In this document: positions 5,794 through 7,990 of the stretch, one piece after another
How positions within the stretch are numbered: the first letter of the stretch is position 1
How the letters are laid out: each line of letters begins with the position of its first letter
DNA from: Candidatus Gastranaerophilales bacterium
GTDB lineage: Bacteria > Cyanobacteriota > Vampirovibrionia > Gastranaerophilales > Gastranaerophilaceae
Direction: 5' to 3'
DNA length: 7,990 nucleotides
Assembly (NCBI GenBank): GCA_944323585.1
Contig: CALUTA010000065.1
Coordinates: 1 to 7,990 of the forward strand
Program-made: the position numbers and the translations under genes
Notes under the pieces: model-generated
What the model saw: only the letters and a program-made list of their open reading frames with translations
The model's database searches: none
Told to the model about the DNA's origin: nothing

Positions 5794-6222
5794 ATGAGAC
5801 ACATGACAAAAAAACACACGCTTGGCAAAGCAAAAGACCAAAGAGATGCTCTTTTGCGTGCATTGGCGACTGAACTTTTTGTGCACGGTGAAATAAAAAC
5901 AACTATGGCTCGCGCAAAAGCATTGAGACCGTATGCTGAAGAAATTATCACACTTGCCAAAAAGGGCGATCTTCACGCAATCCGCCAGGCAGCAAGACAC
6001 ATTTACAATAAAGAAACCGGCAAGTTTGTCGATATGAAAACCGGTGAAGAATTTGAAGCTCCGGTTGCAGATAAAAAATTAGCACCTCAAACAGTGTTAA
6101 GAAAATTATTTGTTATAATCGGTAAACAATATTCTGACAGAAAAGGCGGATATACAAGAATATTCAGACTTCCGCCCCGCCGTGGTGATGCTTCTGAAAT
6201 GGCATTAATCCAGTTGGTGTAA
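5794..6222 (+). CDS. rplQ: 50S ribosomal protein L17, with an internal insertion
   Basis: L17 lies on the large subunit near the peptide exit tunnel. The 142-residue protein has the family start MRHMTKKHTLGKAKDQRDALLRAL (1-24), HGEIKTTMARAKALRPYAEEIITLAK (31-56), and the end GGYTRIFRLPPRRGDASEMALIQLV (118-142). Most bacterial L17 proteins are about 115-130 residues. The extra length here is a segment at about 72-98, rich in Lys, Glu and Gly, between the helix RQAARHIY and the segment VLRKLFVIIGKQYSDR. The reading frame is intact and the flanking motifs are normal, so this looks like a true insertion. The ATG at 5794 is chosen over 5803 because the family begins MRH; AAGGA (5781-5785) precedes it. 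Confidence 0.95.
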   Translation: MRHMTKKHTLGKAKDQRDALLRALATELFVHGEIKTTMARAKALRPYAEEIITLAKKGDLHAIRQAARHIYNKETGKFVDMKTGEEFEAPVADKKLAPQTVLRKLFVIIGKQYSDRKGGYTRIFRLPPRRGDASEMALIQLV

Positions 6223-6228
6223 GCCGGA

Positions 6229-7005
6229 ATGAAATATGCTTTAAAAGTCCGGTATATAGGTAAAAACTATCACGGAAGCCAGATACAATTTGAAAACGGC
6301 GAAGAGATAGCAAATAAACCGACAATACAAGGGATTTTAGAAAAAGCAATCTGCACAGTGACAGGTGACAAAGTCACCGAATATAATAAACGACCGATTA
6401 AGACAGTCTTCTCCGGACGAACCGATAAGGGTGTCAACGCTAAAGGACAGGTTCTTCATTTCAAATATGACAAACCTATTGTTGCTTCAAAGTTTGTCTA
6501 CTCCGTAAATGAAATCTTGCCTCCAGACATTTCCATAAGGGATTTAATCGAGGTTGATGAAAGTTTTCACGCACAAAAATCAGCGAAACGCAGATATTAC
6601 CGCTATGAATTTGTAAACAGGCGAAACAAAGATGCGTTTGACGGAGATTTAATGCGGATAAAATACGAAATTAACCTTGAAAGAATGCAAAAATCGTTAA
6701 ATTACATTCTTGGAGAACATGATTTCTCCAGTTTCAAAAGCTCCGGAACGCTAAACCCGAGCACAGTCTGTTTTATCGAAAAAGCCGAGTGCAAAAAACT
6801 CGAAGACGACAGAGTTGTTATTGATATTATAGGAAACAGGTTTTTATATAATATGGTAAGAACGATAGTCGGCACCCTTCTTGAAATAGAGGGACACAAT
6901 TTGACTTCAGAGCATATGAAAAATGTTTTGGAGGCAAAAGATCGGCGAAAAGCCGGTCAAACAATCAGTCCGTATGGATTGACATTATTAGAAGTACAAT
7001 ACTAA
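6229..7005 (+). CDS. truA: tRNA pseudouridine(38-40) synthase TruA
   Basis: TruA converts uridines 38, 39 and 40 in the tRNA anticodon stem to pseudouridine. The 258-residue protein has the catalytic aspartate Asp66 in SGRTDKGVNAKGQVLHF (62-78), then LPPDISI (97-103), RRYYRYEFVN (121-130), GEHDFSSF (162-169), FLYNMVRTIVGTLLEIEG (205-222) and AGQTISPYGLTLLEVQY (242-258). Asn70 replaces the usual His of GVHA, and Arg204 replaces the usual Gly before FLYNMVR. The gene starts 6 nt after rplQ, with no good Shine-Dalgarno sequence, so translational coupling is likely. truA between rplQ and rplM is known in cyanobacteria. In Firmicutes, ECF transporter genes often sit before truA; none are present here. 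Confidence 0.96.
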   Translation: MKYALKVRYIGKNYHGSQIQFENGEEIANKPTIQGILEKAICTVTGDKVTEYNKRPIKTVFSGRTDKGVNAKGQVLHFKYDKPIVASKFVYSVNEILPPDISIRDLIEVDESFHAQKSAKRRYYRYEFVNRRNKDAFDGDLMRIKYEINLERMQKSLNYILGEHDFSSFKSSGTLNPSTVCFIEKAECKKLEDDRVVIDIIGNRFLYNMVRTIVGTLLEIEGHNLTSEHMKNVLEAKDRRKAGQTISPYGLTLLEVQY

Positions 7006-7029
7006 AAAGTAATAAATGGAGACATTAGC

Positions 7030-7467
7030 ATGAAGACATATTCAGCAAAACCTCTTGAAGTTGAAAGAAAGTGGTATCTGATTGATGCTGAAGGCGAAGT
7101 ATTGGGCCGTTTAGCAAGCAGAATCGCTGACATTTTGAGAGGCAAAAATAAGCCTGAATACACACCTAATGTTGATACAGGCGATTTCGTAGTTGTAATC
7201 AACGCAGACAAAGTTCGTGTAACAGGTAAAAAAGAAACAGATAAAATTTATTATCACCACACCGGCTATCCGGGCGGATTGAAAAGCGCAAGCTTTAAAG
7301 AATTAATGGAAAAAGACGGTACATTAGCATTGGAAAAAGCTGTTAAAGGCATGCTTCCGCACAACACACTTGGCGCACAGCAGTTAACCAAGTTAAAAAT
7401 TTATGCAGGAAGCGAACATCCGCATGCTGCACAAAAACCGATTGTACTGGAAAAGGAGGCTAAATAA
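7030..7467 (+). CDS. rplM: 50S ribosomal protein L13
   Basis: L13 is an early-assembly protein of the large subunit. The 145-residue protein has the family pattern [25 protein letters not shown] (15-39), [25 protein letters not shown] (44-68), [12 protein letters not shown] (74-85), [12 protein letters not shown] (about 104-115) and the closing [22 protein letters not shown] (7018-7022) precedes the ATG. The stop and the rpsI start share one A (TAATG), so L13 and S9 are tightly coupled, as is general for this pair. Confidence 0.97.
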   Translation: MKTYSAKPLEVERKWYLIDAEGEVLGRLASRIADILRGKNKPEYTPNVDTGDFVVVINADKVRVTGKKETDKIYYHHTGYPGGLKSASFKELMEKDGTLALEKAVKGMLPHNTLGAQQLTKLKIYAGSEHPHAAQKPIVLEKEAK

Positions 7468-7859
7468 TGGCAGAAGAAATTATGGCAACAGGCCGCAGAA
7501 AAACCTCTATCGCAGTGGTAAAATTGGTCAAAGGCAAAGGCAGAATATTTGTTAACGGAAAAACATTAAAAAACTATATCGGCAACAGACCTGCCGTTGA
7601 AATGTTAGTTTACAGACCGCTTGTTTTGACAGACAATCAGGAAAAATATGATGTAAAAGTCAAAGCATTAGGCGGCGGAATCGTAGCACAATGCGGAGCA
7701 ATCAGACACGGTATAGCAAGAGCACTGGTTAAATCAAACGAAGAATACAGAAATGTACTTCGTTTGGAAGGACTTTTAACCCGTGACCCGCGTGTTAAAG
7801 AACGTAAGAAATACGGACGCAAACGCGCAAGAAAACGTTTCCAATTCTCAAAACGTTAA
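7467..7859 (+). CDS. rpsI: 30S ribosomal protein S9
   Basis: S9 is in the head of the small subunit; its C-terminal tail contacts the P-site tRNA. The 130-residue protein shows ATGRRKTSIAVVKL (7-20), GKGRIFVNGKTL (23-34), ALGGGIVAQCGAIRHGIARAL (67-87), LLTRDPRVKERKKYGRKRARKRFQFSKR at the end, and the terminal lysine-arginine that touches tRNA. The segment VAQCGAIRHG has Cys where most have Ala (GQAGAIRHG). AAAAGGAGG (7451-7459) inside the end of rplM is a strong ribosome binding site. It is the last gene of the operon. rpmE, which often follows in cyanobacteria, is absent because a terminator comes next. Confidence 0.97.
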   Translation: MAEEIMATGRRKTSIAVVKLVKGKGRIFVNGKTLKNYIGNRPAVEMLVYRPLVLTDNQEKYDVKVKALGGGIVAQCGAIRHGIARALVKSNEEYRNVLRLEGLLTRDPRVKERKKYGRKRARKRFQFSKR

Positions 7860-7877
7860 TCTTTTACAAACATATTC

Positions 7878-7909
7878 AAAAACGCTTTGCAGAAATGCAA
7901 GGCGTTTTT
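7878..7909. terminator. Strong intrinsic terminator, apparently bidirectional
   Basis: The left arm (7878-7891) and right arm (7896-7909) form a 14-bp stem with one T-G wobble and a GAAA tetraloop. The stem contains ACGC/GCGT and ends in five Ts on the plus strand (7905-7909), ideal for a terminator after rpsI (stop at 7859). The A-tract at 7878-7882 supplies the U-run for the minus strand, so it can also end the convergent reading frame whose stop codon is at 7911-7913. Confidence 0.92.
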
Positions 7910-7910
7910 G

Positions 7911-7990
7911 TTATACATAAGATATTTTATCTGTATTATATTCATTCTTTTCTTTTATTGTATGGCATATGGTACTTTCTTGTGCCGACA
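7911..7990 (-). CDS. Probable C-terminal end of a convergent gene cut by the window edge
   Basis: On the minus strand a frame is open from the window end to a TAA at 7913-7911, giving 25 residues that begin SAQESTICHT and end NTDKISYV. The stop codon is one base from the terminator stem, whose A-tract provides a U-run in this direction. That arrangement suits a convergent gene sharing the terminator. The fragment is too short to recognise. Possible plus-strand starts nearby (for example the ATG at 7962) have no ribosome binding site. Confidence 0.35.
   Translation of the reverse strand, partial: SAQESTICHTIKEKNEYNTDKISYV

Noticed and set aside
1..7990. CRISPR array, prophage, transposase or defence genes
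   Set aside because: No regularly spaced repeats and no matching protein motifs were found on either strand.

Overview
The window is a conserved bacterial housekeeping region from an AT-rich genome. Its largest part is one plus-strand ribosomal and RNA-polymerase operon, in the order infA-rpmJ-rpsM-rpsK-rpsD-rpoA-rplQ-truA-rplM-rpsI (2452-7859). The rplQ-truA-rplM-rpsI tail directly after rpoA, and a 200-residue cysteine-free S4 ending LVIEYYSK, resemble Cyanobacteria. There are no photosynthesis genes, and rpsD sits inside the cluster as in many Clostridia. My best guess is a non-photosynthetic cyanobacterial relative (Vampirovibrionia/Melainabacteria type). A Clostridia-like Firmicute is the alternative. 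This is an inference from gene order and protein character only.

Layout. (1) 1-1570: a trans-polyprenyl diphosphate synthase gene, apparently transcribed without a leader from an extended -10 box, overlaps a type I signal peptidase gene (lepB) by 11 nt. (2) 1571-1648: a short convergent gap holding a perfect 8-bp palindromic hairpin. (3) 1649-2017, minus strand: a small acidic, coiled-coil-like protein of unknown function with a good ribosome binding site. (4) 2018-2451: a 434-nt AT-rich divergent intergenic region with candidate promoters for both directions and an inverted repeat just upstream of infA. (5) 2452-7859: the ribosomal operon. Most gaps inside it are 50 nt or less, but three are long and contain possible RNA structure: rpmJ-rpsM (155 nt), rpsK-rpsD (271 nt) and rpsD-rpoA (132 nt). 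(6) 7878-7909: a strong, apparently bidirectional terminator with a 14-bp stem and GAAA loop. Just beyond it is the probable C-terminal end of a convergent minus-strand gene that runs off the window.

The operon genes act together in translation: initiation factor IF-1, ribosomal proteins L36, S13, S11, S4, L17, L13 and S9, the RNA polymerase alpha subunit, and the tRNA pseudouridine synthase TruA. No novel enzymatic or defence system is visible. The best leads are regulatory: the structured non-coding spacers around rpsM and rpsD, where S4 autoregulation occurs in other bacteria, and the predicted leaderless start. Protein-level oddities are an Asp-to-Asn change in the second aspartate-rich motif of the prenyl synthase, an insertion in L17, and substitutions at usually conserved TruA positions.
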